Of a stretch of DNA of 51,168 nucleotides, positions 9,292 to 18,621 are shown piece after piece. The notes beneath the pieces were generated by a model. That model saw only the letters and a list, made by a program, of their open reading frames with translations, did no database searches and was not told the DNA's origin. Where the stretch lies: NCBI GenBank assembly GCA_009835325.1, contig VXWP01000043.1, positions 1 through 51,168 of the forward strand, given 5' to 3'. The stretch is from Gemmatimonadota bacterium (GTDB taxonomy: Bacteria; JAAXHH01). Position 1 is the stretch's first letter. Each line of letters begins with the position of its first letter. The translations under genes and the position numbers were made by a program.

Positions 9292-10605
9292 TCACTCCAT
9301 GAAAACGTAACGTGCGATAAATACAAGCGCCAGGACGTCGACGAGTGGATGCACGTCCGCGCCCTTGCCGCTCAGTCTCTTGATGACCGGATAGGCGACG
9401 AAACCCACGGCCAGCCCGTCGGCGATGCTGAAGGTCAACGGGATCGAAATCAACGTCAGGAACACGGGGACCGCTTCCGTCACGTCGCTCCAGTTCACCC
9501 GCGCCGCCGCGGCCATCATCAGCACGCCCGTTACGATCAGGGCCGGCGCGGTGGCGAAAACCGGTATGGATTCGACCAGCGGGGCCACGAACAACGTGCC
9601 AAGGAACAGGATGGCGACGACAAGGCTGGCGAATCCCGTGCGCGCCCCGGTGGATATGCCGGTGGCGCTCTCGATGTAGGTGGTCACGGTCGATGAGCCC
9701 AGCACACTGCCGAAAACCGACCCGACGGAGTCCGCCAGCAGCGCGCGGTTCGCCCGGGGCAGCCGGCCCTGGGAGTCCAGGAAACCCGAGCGTTCCGAGA
9801 GGCCGACCAGCGTGCCCATGGTATCGAACAAGTCTACGAACAGAAAGGCGAAGACGAGATGGAGAAACATCGTGTCCAGGGTGTACGGCAGGTGGACGAT
9901 CGCCTCCCCGAAGAGGGTGGCCGGCCAGGCGGGCAGGCTGACCACGCCCGCGGGCCAGGGAACCTCACCGATGACCATGGCCAGGAAAGCGACCCCGGCG
10001 ACACCCAGCAGGATCGCACCGCGAATACCCCGGGCAAGCATGACGCCGATACCCGCCATACCGGCGAGCGTCAACGCGAAAGGCCAGGAACGCACGTCCC
10101 CCAGGTCGACCAGGGTGACCGGATCGTCCACGATGATGCCGGCGTTCCTGAGACCGATGAACGCAATGAACAGTCCGATGCCGGCCGCCGTCGCACGCTT
10201 GAGCGGTTCGGGCACCGCAGTGATGATGGCTTCCCTGACGCGCAGTACGGTCAACAACAGGAACAGGAGGCCCGACGCCAGCACCACGGCGAGCGCGATA
10301 TGCCAGTCCACCCCCATGCCCAGCACGATGGTATAGGTAAAAAAGGCGTTGAGCCCCATGCCGGGCGCCAGGGCGAAGGGGTAGTTCGCCAGCAGCGCCA
10401 TCAAAAGCGTGCCGATGGCGGCGGACGCACACGTGGCGAACAGGAGTTCTCCGAACAACGCCTGGCCCATCGCCTCCGACAGCATGGCGGGGTTTACCGC
10501 CACGATGTAGGCCATCGTCATGAAGGTGGTCAGGCCGCCGGTGGCCTCGGTCCGCCAGTTCGTTTTGTGTTCGTCGAACCTGAAGAATGACGCGATACGG
10601 TTCAT
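9292..10605 (-). CDS. NCS2/AzgA-family purine permease
   Basis: 437 residues with about 12-13 hydrophobic helices. The N-terminus (FFRFDEHKTNWRTE, then GGLTTFMTMAYIVAVNP) and the TSTVTTYIESATGI segment are typical of the AzgA/PbuG branch, inner-membrane symporters for adenine, guanine or hypoxanthine. The exact base cannot be assigned. The start at 10605 is chosen because its ATGA overlaps the tsaD stop, indicating translational coupling, and because upstream in-frame sequence does not resemble the family. Confidence 0.9.
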   Translation of the reverse strand: MNRIASFFRFDEHKTNWRTEATGGLTTFMTMAYIVAVNPAMLSEAMGQALFGELLFATCASAAIGTLLMALLANYPFALAPGMGLNAFFTYTIVLGMGVDWHIALAVVLASGLLFLLLTVLRVREAIITAVPEPLKRATAAGIGLFIAFIGLRNAGIIVDDPVTLVDLGDVRSWPFALTLAGMAGIGVMLARGIRGAILLGVAGVAFLAMVIGEVPWPAGVVSLPAWPATLFGEAIVHLPYTLDTMFLHLVFAFLFVDLFDTMGTLVGLSERSGFLDSQGRLPRANRALLADSVGSVFGSVLGSSTVTTYIESATGISTGARTGFASLVVAILFLGTLFVAPLVESIPVFATAPALIVTGVLMMAAAARVNWSDVTEAVPVFLTLISIPLTFSIADGLAVGFVAYPVIKRLSGKGADVHPLVDVLALVFIARYVFME

Positions 10606-11645
10606 GGCCGCGCTGTCCCGCCGTTCATCCCGGCGCCGGTTAGATCCGCCAGGCGCGCGCGGGGCTGGACGGAAAGCGAAAGTCCGTCCCGCTGCCCGTT
10701 GCGAAACCGGTAAGCTCCGGCCGCCGCGATCATGGCGCCGTTGTCCGTGCACAGAATGGGAGGGGGATAGACCACCCGGAGCCCCGATTCGGCGCCCCTT
10801 TCGGTCATCCGCTCGCGCAGCCGGCTGTTGCACGCCACGCCTCCCGTGATCAGAATGGCGTCCACTCCGGCGACCGAGGCGGCGGCCACGGACTTGTCGA
10901 CCAGCACGTCTACGACGGCTTCCTGGAAGGACGCGGCGATGTGGGCGCGGTCGCGGTCGATCTCCGCTTCGGCCTGTCCCGAAAGATACATGCGTATGGC
11001 GTTCTTCAGGCCGCTGAAACTGAACTCGAAGCCGTCGGGATCAAGGTAGGTCCGGGGAAAGTCCAGGAACCCGGGATCTCCTTCGCGAGACAGCCGATCG
11101 ATGACGGGACCACCGGGATACCCGATCCGCATCAGCCTGGCGACCTTGTCGAAGGCTTCGCCGGCCGCATCATCGCGCGTATTGCCCAGGATATTGTAAC
11201 GGCCCCAGTCCTCGACGAGCACCAGCTGCGTGTGTCCGCCGGATACGACGAGTGCGATAAAAGGAGGGGCGAGCTTCCCGTCCGCCAGGCGTCCCGCGAA
11301 TACGTGGCCTTCGATGTGGTTCACGCCGACCAGGGGTTTGCCCATGGCCATCGCGATGGATTTGACCGTGGAAAGTCCGATCAGCAGGCAGCCCGCCAGT
11401 CCGGGGCCGTAGGTCACGGCGATTGCGTCCAGGCTGTCGGGTTCGCAGGAAGCCTGCTGCAGTGCCGATTCGATCGCGGGCAGCAGAAGGGCCAGGTGGG
11501 CCCGGGAGGCCAGTTCCGGCACGACGCCCCCGTATTCGACGTGTATGCCCTGCGAGGAGATGACGTTGGACAGGACCGTCGTTTCATCGCGAACGACGGC
11601 GGCCGCGGTTTCATCGCAGGAGGTATCGATTCCGAGGATGAGCAT
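10602..11645 (-). CDS. tsaD: tRNA threonylcarbamoyladenosine transferase TsaD
   Basis: 347 residues, normal for the family. TsaD transfers the threonylcarbamoyl group from TC-AMP to A37 of ANN-decoding tRNAs, together with TsaB and TsaE, in the cytoplasm. The protein begins LGIDTSCDETAAAVV. The metal ligands HIEGH (His110, His114) and the late Asp in CTDNGAM are present, and the ASKHA-type ATP-binding Gly motif (VSGGHTQL) is intact. The stop overlaps the permease start by 4 bp. A promoter about 190 bp upstream (11841-11872) would give a leader carrying three 17-bp tandem repeats. Confidence 0.96.
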   Translation of the reverse strand: MLILGIDTSCDETAAAVVRDETTVLSNVISSQGIHVEYGGVVPELASRAHLALLLPAIESALQQASCEPDSLDAIAVTYGPGLAGCLLIGLSTVKSIAMAMGKPLVGVNHIEGHVFAGRLADGKLAPPFIALVVSGGHTQLVLVEDWGRYNILGNTRDDAAGEAFDKVARLMRIGYPGGPVIDRLSREGDPGFLDFPRTYLDPDGFEFSFSGLKNAIRMYLSGQAEAEIDRDRAHIAASFQEAVVDVLVDKSVAAASVAGVDAILITGGVACNSRLRERMTERGAESGLRVVYPPPILCTDNGAMIAAAGAYRFRNGQRDGLSLSVQPRARLADLTGAGMNGGTARP

Positions 11646-11738
11646 GGCCCCTCGATCCGCTCACTTCCGAAACTGCGCCATGGGTCTTGCCAAAACGGGT
11701 ATTGTTGTTGTCGATGCGGATGTTGAATCCGCGGACCA

Positions 11739-11789
11739 GACTGGTACACGTCCTGGACTGGTGCACGTCCAGGCCTGGTGCACGCCCAG
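11739..11789. repeat. Three tandem 17-bp repeats in the tsaD leader
   Basis: Units at 11739-11755, 11756-11772 and 11773-11789 follow GACTGGTGCACGTCCAG with a few changes, and a partial fourth unit follows. GTGCAC at the centre is palindromic, and CTGGAC/GTCCAG ends can pair, so each unit may form a small hairpin or a dimer-binding site. Confidence 0.7.
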
Positions 11790-11840
11790 GCCTTGTACTC
11801 GATCGTCGCGAAATATGAAACAGCCACGAATGGTTTACAA

Positions 11841-11872
11841 ATTATATGGTATCACGGCCGCGGCGTTGTCAA
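11841..11872 (-). promoter_or_regulatory. Possible promoter of tsaD
   Basis: Minus-strand TTGACA (11872-11867) and TATAAT (11846-11841) are both perfect hexamers, but the spacer is 20 bp, longer than optimal. It lies about 190 bp before the tsaD start. Confidence 0.45.
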
Positions 11873-12042
11873 TGATTATACCGCGTAAATGGCGCACATG
11901 GGCACGGTGCGCCGCGGGAAGGCAGATCCGTATCGTCTCGCTGGAGCGGAGAGGGAGCGGTGCCGCGGGCACGCCGCGCCCGGTCGAGGTACCGGGTAAC
12001 GGCGTGCTTAGAGGTCAAGGCGGAGGGCGTCTATGATCCGAA

Positions 12043-12912
12043 TTACGGATCGCTGCTTCTCAATCGGAACCTGGTATGGTCGCCACGGAGTTCGAGCAAC
12101 GAGCCGCCCCCGTTGATCGTGCCGGCGATGATGCCTTCGGCGCGCTGTGACACCCGGGTCGATATCTCGAAATCGGAATCCAGGTCGCTTTGGTGGCTGA
12201 CGTCGGAGTAGAGGTCGAGTCCCTGATGGCGGGGCAGGTACAGTACCGTCTGGCCCCGGTGTGCGCGTATCCGCGTATCGCCGCTGAGTTGCGTTGCTTC
12301 CATGCGAACATCTGCGTGCCGCGCGTCCAGTTCGACGGCGCCTTCCAACTCCGTCAACCGAAGCGTACCGTGATCCAAGTCCAGGCGTGTCAGGCCCGTC
12401 CAGTCCGTACCCGTTACTTCGCTGTAATGCGCATTGATGCTAATCGCGCCTTCGACGTCCTGGATTCTCGTGTCCGTGTGGCGGACGTCCAAATCCAGAT
12501 GGATGCGGCGCGGCGTTCGAATTTCGTAGTGGACATAGGGGATATGCCGGATACTGATGAACCATCGTTTGTAACTGGGAATATCGTCATAGTCGGACCG
12601 GATCCGCAACGATCGTCCGGATCCCTCCACTTCGATGCTCAGCGCCGTTACGATCTTACTCGCGTAGTCGGGGTTGATTTCGAAGGGTGACTCGATACGG
12701 GCGACGATTTCCACCTCGTTACGGTCCCATGACGACAGTTCAAGACTGCCCCTGCCGGTTTCTATGCCCAGGTGGCCGCCCGGTTCAAATGCAACCGTTT
12801 TAGTGTAATGCCTGACCTCTGCGAAAGCGTCCCGTTGAAAACCCGTGAGGTCGTCGGGGAGCAGGATGAGCACGGCGGCAATGGCGAAAACTCTATACGC
12901 GAGCGTAAACAT
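12043..12912 (-). CDS. DUF4097-like exported beta-strand protein
   Basis: 289 residues. The N-terminus has a hydrophobic segment (FAIAAVLILL) that fits a signal peptide or anchor. The rest is a ladder of short beta-strands of the type LDLDVRHTDTRIQDVEGAI, which is the pattern of DUF4097 and related beta-helical adhesin-like proteins. No catalytic motif is visible. GGGAGG lies just before the ATG. It is probably periplasmic; function unknown. It stands alone between tsaD and proline dehydrogenase. Confidence 0.7.
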   Translation of the reverse strand: MFTLAYRVFAIAAVLILLPDDLTGFQRDAFAEVRHYTKTVAFEPGGHLGIETGRGSLELSSWDRNEVEIVARIESPFEINPDYASKIVTALSIEVEGSGRSLRIRSDYDDIPSYKRWFISIRHIPYVHYEIRTPRRIHLDLDVRHTDTRIQDVEGAISINAHYSEVTGTDWTGLTRLDLDHGTLRLTELEGAVELDARHADVRMEATQLSGDTRIRAHRGQTVLYLPRHQGLDLYSDVSHQSDLDSDFEISTRVSQRAEGIIAGTINGGGSLLELRGDHTRFRLRSSDP

Positions 12913-13035
12913 AAGGCACCTCCCATCCGGTAAGCTGAGGGTTTCTTGCGATGGGCCCCGGCATGAAGAACGTCAGGTCATCGCGCCTACCAACTTAGAC
13001 CTCGAATGGAAAGTGTATGTTACCGCAAATCCGTC

Positions 13036-13884
13036 TCAGCTTCGGACCAGGTTACGCAGGACGAACCATACGTTCTCCTTGCGTTCCCTGAGCCTCCGGT
13101 AGAAATAGGGCATCCACTCTGTTCCGAAGGGCACGTAGACACGCATGCGGAAGCCCCTTGCGCGCATTTCCTTCTGGTACCCCGGACGCAGGCCGTAAAG
13201 CATCTGGAACTCGAAGTCGTCCCGCGCGACCTCCAGTTGCTCGGCGTATCGTATCACGCCCTCGATCAGGTAATCGTCGTGCGTCGCGAAAGCGGGATAG
13301 TGGCCGTCCCGCAGGAGCTGTTCCGTCATCGAAAGAAACGCGCCGCGGATGTTGGGCATCCGCTGCAGGGCCAGGTCGGAGGGTTCCCGGTAGGATCCCT
13401 TGCACAGCCGCACGCGGGCTCCGATCTTGTTGAGCACGAAGATGTCGTGGGGGCTGCGCAGCAGCATGGCCTGGATCACCACGCCGGAGTTCCTGTGAAG
13501 GTCGTACAGGTTGTAGAATATATCCAGGGTCTGCTGCGTGTAGGGCGAGCCTTCCATGTCCAGCCGTACGAAGATGTCCCGTTCCTTCGCGGCTTCCAGG
13601 ATCCGGCCCAGGTTGTCCAAGCAGTACGCTTCGTCTATATCCAGTCCCAGGTGGGTGAGCTTGACGGAGATATTGGCCTGGAGCGCGCCGTCCCGGATCA
13701 AGTCCAGCATGATAAGATACTGGCGGACGGCCTCGTCCGCCTCTTCGCGTTCACGGGTCGCTTCGCCGAGCATGTTCAGGGTCACGTCGAGCCCGTCGCC
13801 GTTCAACGACCGGACGACGTCGACCGCGGCCTCGAGGGATTCCCCTGCGACGAATCTCCTGGCGAGGAAGAACAACCGGCTCAT
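13036..13884 (-). CDS. Proline dehydrogenase
   Basis: 282 residues, the size of monofunctional bacterial proline dehydrogenases, which oxidise L-proline to pyrroline-5-carboxylate with FAD and feed electrons to quinone. Family motifs are visible: ANISVKLTHLGLDID, VRLDMEGSPYT, ARVRLCKGSYREP and a C-terminal RRLRER segment matching the substrate-carboxylate arginine pair. The start at 13884 is chosen for the preceding GGAG and because homologues begin near MSRLFFLAR. It follows sulfatase 1 by 58 bp on the same strand. No P5C dehydrogenase is in the window. Confidence 0.9.
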   Translation of the reverse strand: MSRLFFLARRFVAGESLEAAVDVVRSLNGDGLDVTLNMLGEATREREEADEAVRQYLIMLDLIRDGALQANISVKLTHLGLDIDEAYCLDNLGRILEAAKERDIFVRLDMEGSPYTQQTLDIFYNLYDLHRNSGVVIQAMLLRSPHDIFVLNKIGARVRLCKGSYREPSDLALQRMPNIRGAFLSMTEQLLRDGHYPAFATHDDYLIEGVIRYAEQLEVARDDFEFQMLYGLRPGYQKEMRARGFRMRVYVPFGTEWMPYFYRRLRERKENVWFVLRNLVRS

Positions 13885-13942
13885 TTTGGCTCCGTTACCT
13901 TGTGCGGCGGACCAGGCGGACCGGGACGACCATGCGGACTGC

Positions 13943-15538
13943 TTACGCCGTGAAGGGATCGCGACCGAACCCGGGGCGGCGCGCATAGGTCCACGCTACC
14001 CGGCTCACGTCCTCGTTGGACATGCGCCAGTCCAGCAGTTTCACGCGCAGGTCCCGGACCGCGTCGGCATAGCGCGGATCTTCGGCCACGTTATGAAGTT
14101 CGCCGGGATCCCGTTCCAGGTCGAAGAGCACGTCCGGCATGCCGTTGAAGTGCCAGTACTTGAACCGGTCGTCCCGCACCATCCATCCCCGGCATTTCTC
14201 CGGCGGGATGCCAAGCTTTTTTGGCGTCCAGTAGAACCGGAAGTCCCAGTCCGCGAAGACCTCTCCGCGCCAGTCGGCCGGGCTTTCGCCCCGCAGGAGG
14301 GGAACGAGAGAACGACCCTGCAGGGCAGGCGGCATGCCCGGTGCGCTGGGTCCGCCGGCACCGCCGGCACCGCCGGGTCCGTCCGTTCCATCCGGTCCTC
14401 CGGGTCCGCCAAGTCCACACACCTCCAGGCAGGTCGGCAGGACGTCCAGGGACTCGACGAACGCGTCCATCATCGTCCCGCGCGTGGCGTCCGCACAGGA
14501 CCGGGGATCGCGGACGATGAAGGGCACGTTGTACGCCTCGTCGTAGAAGAGTTCCTTCTCGAACATCCAGTGGTCGCCCACGTATTCGCCGTGATCGGAC
14601 GTGAAGACGATCAGCGTGTCCTCCCAGAGACCCCGGTCCTTCATGAAACCGAACAGCCTGCCCAGGTGGTCGTCGATTTCCGTGATCAACCCGTAGTAAG
14701 TCGCCCTTCGCTGCCGCCACACTTCCTCGTCGTCGTATGCCACGCCGCCCCGTTCGATCCGGAAGGGGACGTGGAAGGGATGGGGTCGCTCCAGTTCCTC
14801 CGGAGACCGGTTCGGAGCGGGGGAGTCTGCGGGATCGTACATCTCGTTGTAAGGATAGGGCGCTACGATGGGAAGATGGGGCTTGAAGTAGGAGAGGTGC
14901 AGAAACCAGGGCGAATCCCCGGCGTCGTCCATGAAGGCCATGGCCCGGTCCGTCATGAAGGCGGTATCGCTGTCCTCACGCCTGAAACGCGTGGGGTAGG
15001 CGGAATGATCCCGGAAAAGGGGTCCTTCCCGGTCGGCATCCGCGGGCATTTCCACCGCGAAAGGATCGGCAATGACATCTTCGGCGTACCCCTTGCTCCT
15101 GAGATAGGCCAGCCAGCCCTCCCCCCTGGATTCGTTCAGCTCCCAGGTTTCCAGGCCGGCCAGGGCCGCGCGGCGGAACCCCTGTTCAGGTTGCGCCCCG
15201 GGATCGCCGAAGGGATCGGGGGTGTAGTGCGTCTTGCCGCAAAGGGCCGCACGGTAACCCGCCTCGCCGAAGAAGTGGCCCATGGTCTTCTCGTCCGCGG
15301 GCAGGGGCACTTCGTTCCAGGGAGACCGGTTGGCGTGGGGATACCGGCCCGTGTAGAAGCACATGCGGCTGGGACCGCAGACCGCCGATTGCACGTAGGC
15401 CCGCCGGAAGAGGACGCCTTCGGAGGCGAGTTGGTCGAGATGGGGCGTCCGGACCACGGAGTGGCCGACGCCGGACATGCAGTCCGCCCGCATCTGGTCG
15501 GTCATGATGAAGAGTACGTTCGGTCGACCACCGGGCAT
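13943..15538 (-). CDS. Type I sulfatase (formylglycine-dependent), sulfatase 1
   Basis: 531 residues. The alkaline-phosphatase-fold start (RPNVLFIMTDQMRADCM) supplies metal-binding Asp residues. CGPSR with Cys54 fits the C-x-P-x-R motif, so Cys54 should be converted to formylglycine. FTSDHGEYVGDHW gives further active-site residues. The substrate is unknown; sulfated glycans or choline-sulfate-like esters are possible. No clear signal peptide follows the chosen ATG; longer in-frame N-termini up to 15868 do not look like one either. An unusual Gly/Pro-rich stretch lies at about 372-400. Confidence 0.92.
   Translation of the reverse strand: MPGGRPNVLFIMTDQMRADCMSGVGHSVVRTPHLDQLASEGVLFRRAYVQSAVCGPSRMCFYTGRYPHANRSPWNEVPLPADEKTMGHFFGEAGYRAALCGKTHYTPDPFGDPGAQPEQGFRRAALAGLETWELNESRGEGWLAYLRSKGYAEDVIADPFAVEMPADADREGPLFRDHSAYPTRFRREDSDTAFMTDRAMAFMDDAGDSPWFLHLSYFKPHLPIVAPYPYNEMYDPADSPAPNRSPEELERPHPFHVPFRIERGGVAYDDEEVWRQRRATYYGLITEIDDHLGRLFGFMKDRGLWEDTLIVFTSDHGEYVGDHWMFEKELFYDEAYNVPFIVRDPRSCADATRGTMMDAFVESLDVLPTCLEVCGLGGPGGPDGTDGPGGAGGAGGPSAPGMPPALQGRSLVPLLRGESPADWRGEVFADWDFRFYWTPKKLGIPPEKCRGWMVRDDRFKYWHFNGMPDVLFDLERDPGELHNVAEDPRYADAVRDLRVKLLDWRMSNEDVSRVAWTYARRPGFGRDPFTA
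14338..14418. repeat. GGNCCN-type simple repeat within sulfatase 1
   Basis: A run built from units such as GCCGGCACC and GGTCCN keeps the frame and encodes a collagen-like Gly/Pro/Ala stretch in a loop before LQGRSLVPLL. Sulfatase 2 has no counterpart at the matching point. Confidence 0.7.
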
Positions 15539-15928
15539 GTGGGATCTCCGCGCGCTGCGATGTACGGCTGCGGGGTACGGCCGCGCGCTGCGGCGAAAGA
15601 CCGGTAGGCGCGACGGGCGGCAATGGTGCCGCCTGAACGGTAATATGCAGCCGTGTTTCCCGATAGGCAAAAGCATATTCCTATATGGATACGCGCGCGG
15701 GCGCTCTCCGCCTGCCGGGGAGAGACCGGGGATAAAGTGCAAGTGCATCCGCGGAGGGGAAAATCGGACAGGTTTTGTGAATAGGATGGTCCGGAGGAAT
15801 GTATGCAGTACGTCTCGCCGTTCTATGTCGTTGCGTGAGAACCGGGGGCCTCGAAAAAACGCAACCATTCAGGTCGTTTCCCTGTCTTAGATGCAGCGCG
15901 TGAATCGATGGTCGGCGAGGACCCACAA
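15539..15928. other. Divergent intergenic region, sulfatase 1 / DUF5916 gene
   Basis: About 390 bp separates two divergently transcribed genes and must hold both promoters. No near-consensus -35/-10 pair is obvious. A GGAGG near 15797 precedes very short frames (10 or 33 codons) that I do not call as genes. Confidence 0.5.
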
Positions 15929-18610
15929 ATGGCTGGAGGACATACCTTGTTTCTGAACAGACTGCATCGGTGGACGATCACCCTGTCCGCCCTGATCATA
16001 CTGGGACCCGTGGAATCCGAAGCACGCCAGCCGGCGCCGGAAAAACGGGTGTACAATACCCGGCACCTCACGTCGCTGCCCCCCGACATCGACGGCAGGG
16101 GCGATGATCCGGCATGGAACGACGTGGAGTGGTCCGGCGACTTTACCCAGCTGGATCCCGATGACGGCGGGGAGCCTACGCAACAGACGGCCTTCAAGAT
16201 CCTTTTCGACGATCACAACCTCTACGTGCTGATCCGGGCCTTCGATACCGAACCGGACCGGATTACCAACCGCGTGACCCGGCGGGACGACTGGGACAAC
16301 GACTGGGTGGAGATCCATTTCGACAGCTACCACGACAAGCGCACGGCGTTTTCCTTCACGCTGACCGCCTCCGGCGGGCGGGGCGACGAGGCCATATCGA
16401 ACGACGGCAACGACTGGGACCCGAGCTGGGACCCCGTATGGTTCGGGGCGTCCACCATCGACGAAGAGGGATGGCTTGCCGAGATGCGCATACCCCTAAG
16501 CCAGTTGCGGTTCTCCGGCGAGGAGGGACAGGTATGGGGCCTGCAGGTACAAAGAAGGCTGTACCGCCGCGAGGAGCGTTCAGGCTGGCAGCACATCCAC
16601 CGGAATTCGCCGGGCTGGGTCAGCCTGTTCGGTGAACTGCGCGGCCTGGAAGGGATCGAGTCTTCCCACCGGATCGAGATCCTGCCCTACGTCGTGGGCG
16701 ACCTGAACCGGTTCCAGGCCGAAGCACAGAACCCCTTCCGCGACGGCCAGCGCACCGACGGGCGCATCGGACTGGACGGCAAGATCGGGCTCGCCGGCAA
16801 CATCACCATGGACCTGGCCGTGAACCCCGACTTCGGCCAGGTCGAGGCGGATCCTTCGCGAGTCAACCTGTCGGCCTTCGAGCTGTTCTTCGAAGAGCGG
16901 CGGCCCCTCTTCGTCGAAGGGAAGAACATCACTGAGTTCCAGGTAGGCGGCGGCGGTCCGTTCCGGAACGATCAGTTGTTCTACTCACGGCGCATCGGCC
17001 GGTCTCCCCAGCGGAGCCCGGACCTTTCCGACGGCCAGACCATGGAGAAGCCCCGGAATACGCCCATACTCGCCGCCGCGAAGATTACCGGCAAGACGCC
17101 CCGCGGCCTGTCCATCGGTATCGTGGAAGCGGTCACCGGGGAAGCTTCCGCCCGGATAGACACGAAGGGCGCGCGGAGCGAAGAATCCGTGGAACCGCTG
17201 ACCAATTACCTGGTCGCGCGCCTGCAGCAGGACTTCAACGACGGGGGCTCGTCGCTAGGCACGATGCTCACGGCGACCAACCGGAACAACAACAGATCCC
17301 ACTTCGATTTCCTCAACCGGGCGGCCTACACGGGCGGGATCGATTTCCGCCACCAATGGAGCGACCGGACCTACTGGCTCAACGCGAGCATGTCGTTCAG
17401 CCACATCCGGGGCGAACCGGAGGCGATTACGCGCGTGCAGCGCAACTCCGCGCGGTACTACCAGCGACCCGACGCCGACTACGTGGCCCTCGACTCGACG
17501 CTGACCGCCCTAAGCGGCCATGGTGGCAGCTTCGGCATAGGCCGTTCGGGAAACAGCCCGTGGAACATGGGGATCTCCGGGACCTGGCGCTCACCGGGAC
17601 TCGAACTGAACGACGTGGGATTCCTGCGACAGGCCGACGTTTTCATGCAAAACAGCTGGTTCGGTTACCGGTCGGAAAAACCGAACCGGATCTTCCGCGA
17701 GTACAATGTATTCCTGAACCAGTGGCAGGGGTTCACCTTCGGCGGGGACCGGAAGTTCCTGGGCGGCAACGTCAACGGGGGCGGCCAGTTCAACAACTAC
17801 TGGTGGGTTTGGTTCAACGTGAACTCGGAGATCGAAGGCCTGTCCACCACCGCCCTGCGCGGCGGGCCGGCCCTGAAATCACCGGGCAACGTGGAATTCA
17901 ATTTCGACGTCGACACCGATGGACGCAAGCCGGTCAGTTTCGGCATCGGCGGTGGGCACAACCGGCGCCGCGATGACGCGGGAAACTCGAGCTGGGTGTA
18001 CCTGTCCATGCGGTACCGGCCGAGTAACGCCATGAATATCCGCATCAATCCGTTTTTCGACACCGCCCGGAACGAATTGCAGTACGTGTCCAATGAAACG
18101 TTCGGCGACGTCGGTCAGTCCGACCGCTACCTGCTGGGTCGCGTAGAACAGAAGACGCTGGGGATCGGTATCCGGCTCAACTACAGTATCACCAACAACA
18201 TGTCCATCCAGTACTATGGCCAGCCCTTCGTATCGGCCGGCCGCTACGCCCGGTTCAAGCGGATAACCGACCCGCGGGCCGACCGGTACGCAGACCGATT
18301 CGAACTGTTTTCGGACGGCCAGCTGGCCTACGACGATTCAGACGAAACTTACCACGTGGATGAGGACATGGACGGCCGGACCGACTATTCATTCGGCGAT
18401 CCGGACTTCAACTTCCGCCAGTTCCGATCGAACCTGGTGTTGCGGTGGGAGTACACGCCGGGCTCGACGCTGTTCCTCGTGTGGCAGCAGCAGCGCAGCC
18501 GCTCGGGCGGCACGGGCGAGTTCGACGCGGGACAGGACCTGAACGACCTGTTCGACACCTATCCCTCGAACATCTTCCTCTTGAAGTTCAACTACTGGTT
18601 CTCGCTCTAG
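15929..18610 (+). CDS. CBM9-like / DUF5916 outer-membrane protein
   Basis: 893 residues from the ATG at 15929, preferred over 15908 because GGCGAGG lies 8 bp upstream. A signal peptide (WTITLSALIILG) is followed by a carbohydrate-binding family 9-like domain at about 40-210 (PPDIDGRGDDPAWND, NLYVLIRAFD, WVEIHFD). The remainder matches DUF5916, a predicted outer-membrane barrel, with NPDFGQVEADPSRVNLSAFE and FFEERRPLFVEG as hallmark segments and a terminal NYWFSL. The protein probably binds a glycan or peptide at the surface; role unknown. It is convergent with the uxuA-like gene, leaving about 11 bp between stops. Confidence 0.88.
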   Translation: MAGGHTLFLNRLHRWTITLSALIILGPVESEARQPAPEKRVYNTRHLTSLPPDIDGRGDDPAWNDVEWSGDFTQLDPDDGGEPTQQTAFKILFDDHNLYVLIRAFDTEPDRITNRVTRRDDWDNDWVEIHFDSYHDKRTAFSFTLTASGGRGDEAISNDGNDWDPSWDPVWFGASTIDEEGWLAEMRIPLSQLRFSGEEGQVWGLQVQRRLYRREERSGWQHIHRNSPGWVSLFGELRGLEGIESSHRIEILPYVVGDLNRFQAEAQNPFRDGQRTDGRIGLDGKIGLAGNITMDLAVNPDFGQVEADPSRVNLSAFELFFEERRPLFVEGKNITEFQVGGGGPFRNDQLFYSRRIGRSPQRSPDLSDGQTMEKPRNTPILAAAKITGKTPRGLSIGIVEAVTGEASARIDTKGARSEESVEPLTNYLVARLQQDFNDGGSSLGTMLTATNRNNNRSHFDFLNRAAYTGGIDFRHQWSDRTYWLNASMSFSHIRGEPEAITRVQRNSARYYQRPDADYVALDSTLTALSGHGGSFGIGRSGNSPWNMGISGTWRSPGLELNDVGFLRQADVFMQNSWFGYRSEKPNRIFREYNVFLNQWQGFTFGGDRKFLGGNVNGGGQFNNYWWVWFNVNSEIEGLSTTALRGGPALKSPGNVEFNFDVDTDGRKPVSFGIGGGHNRRRDDAGNSSWVYLSMRYRPSNAMNIRINPFFDTARNELQYVSNETFGDVGQSDRYLLGRVEQKTLGIGIRLNYSITNNMSIQYYGQPFVSAGRYARFKRITDPRADRYADRFELFSDGQLAYDDSDETYHVDEDMDGRTDYSFGDPDFNFRQFRSNLVLRWEYTPGSTLFLVWQQQRSRSGGTGEFDAGQDLNDLFDTYPSNIFLLKFNYWFSL

Positions 18611-18621
18611 GCGGGTGACGG

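Larger units (their letters stand above)
11646..12042. other. Intergenic region between tsaD and the DUF4097 gene
   Basis: About 400 bp without a supported gene. It holds the putative tsaD promoter and a 17-bp tandem repeat, described separately. The part from about 11884 to 12042 is GC-rich and shows no gene or clear terminator by eye. Confidence 0.5.

Noticed and set aside
11739-11795. Possible CRISPR array at the 17-bp repeats
   Set aside because: Repeats are directly adjacent without spacers, are too short, and no cas gene is present.
15803-15903. Short plus-strand frame after GGAGG upstream of the DUF5916 gene
   Set aside because: Only 10 or 33 codons depending on the ATG, no homology seen, and ATG spacing from the GGAGG is poor for the longer one.
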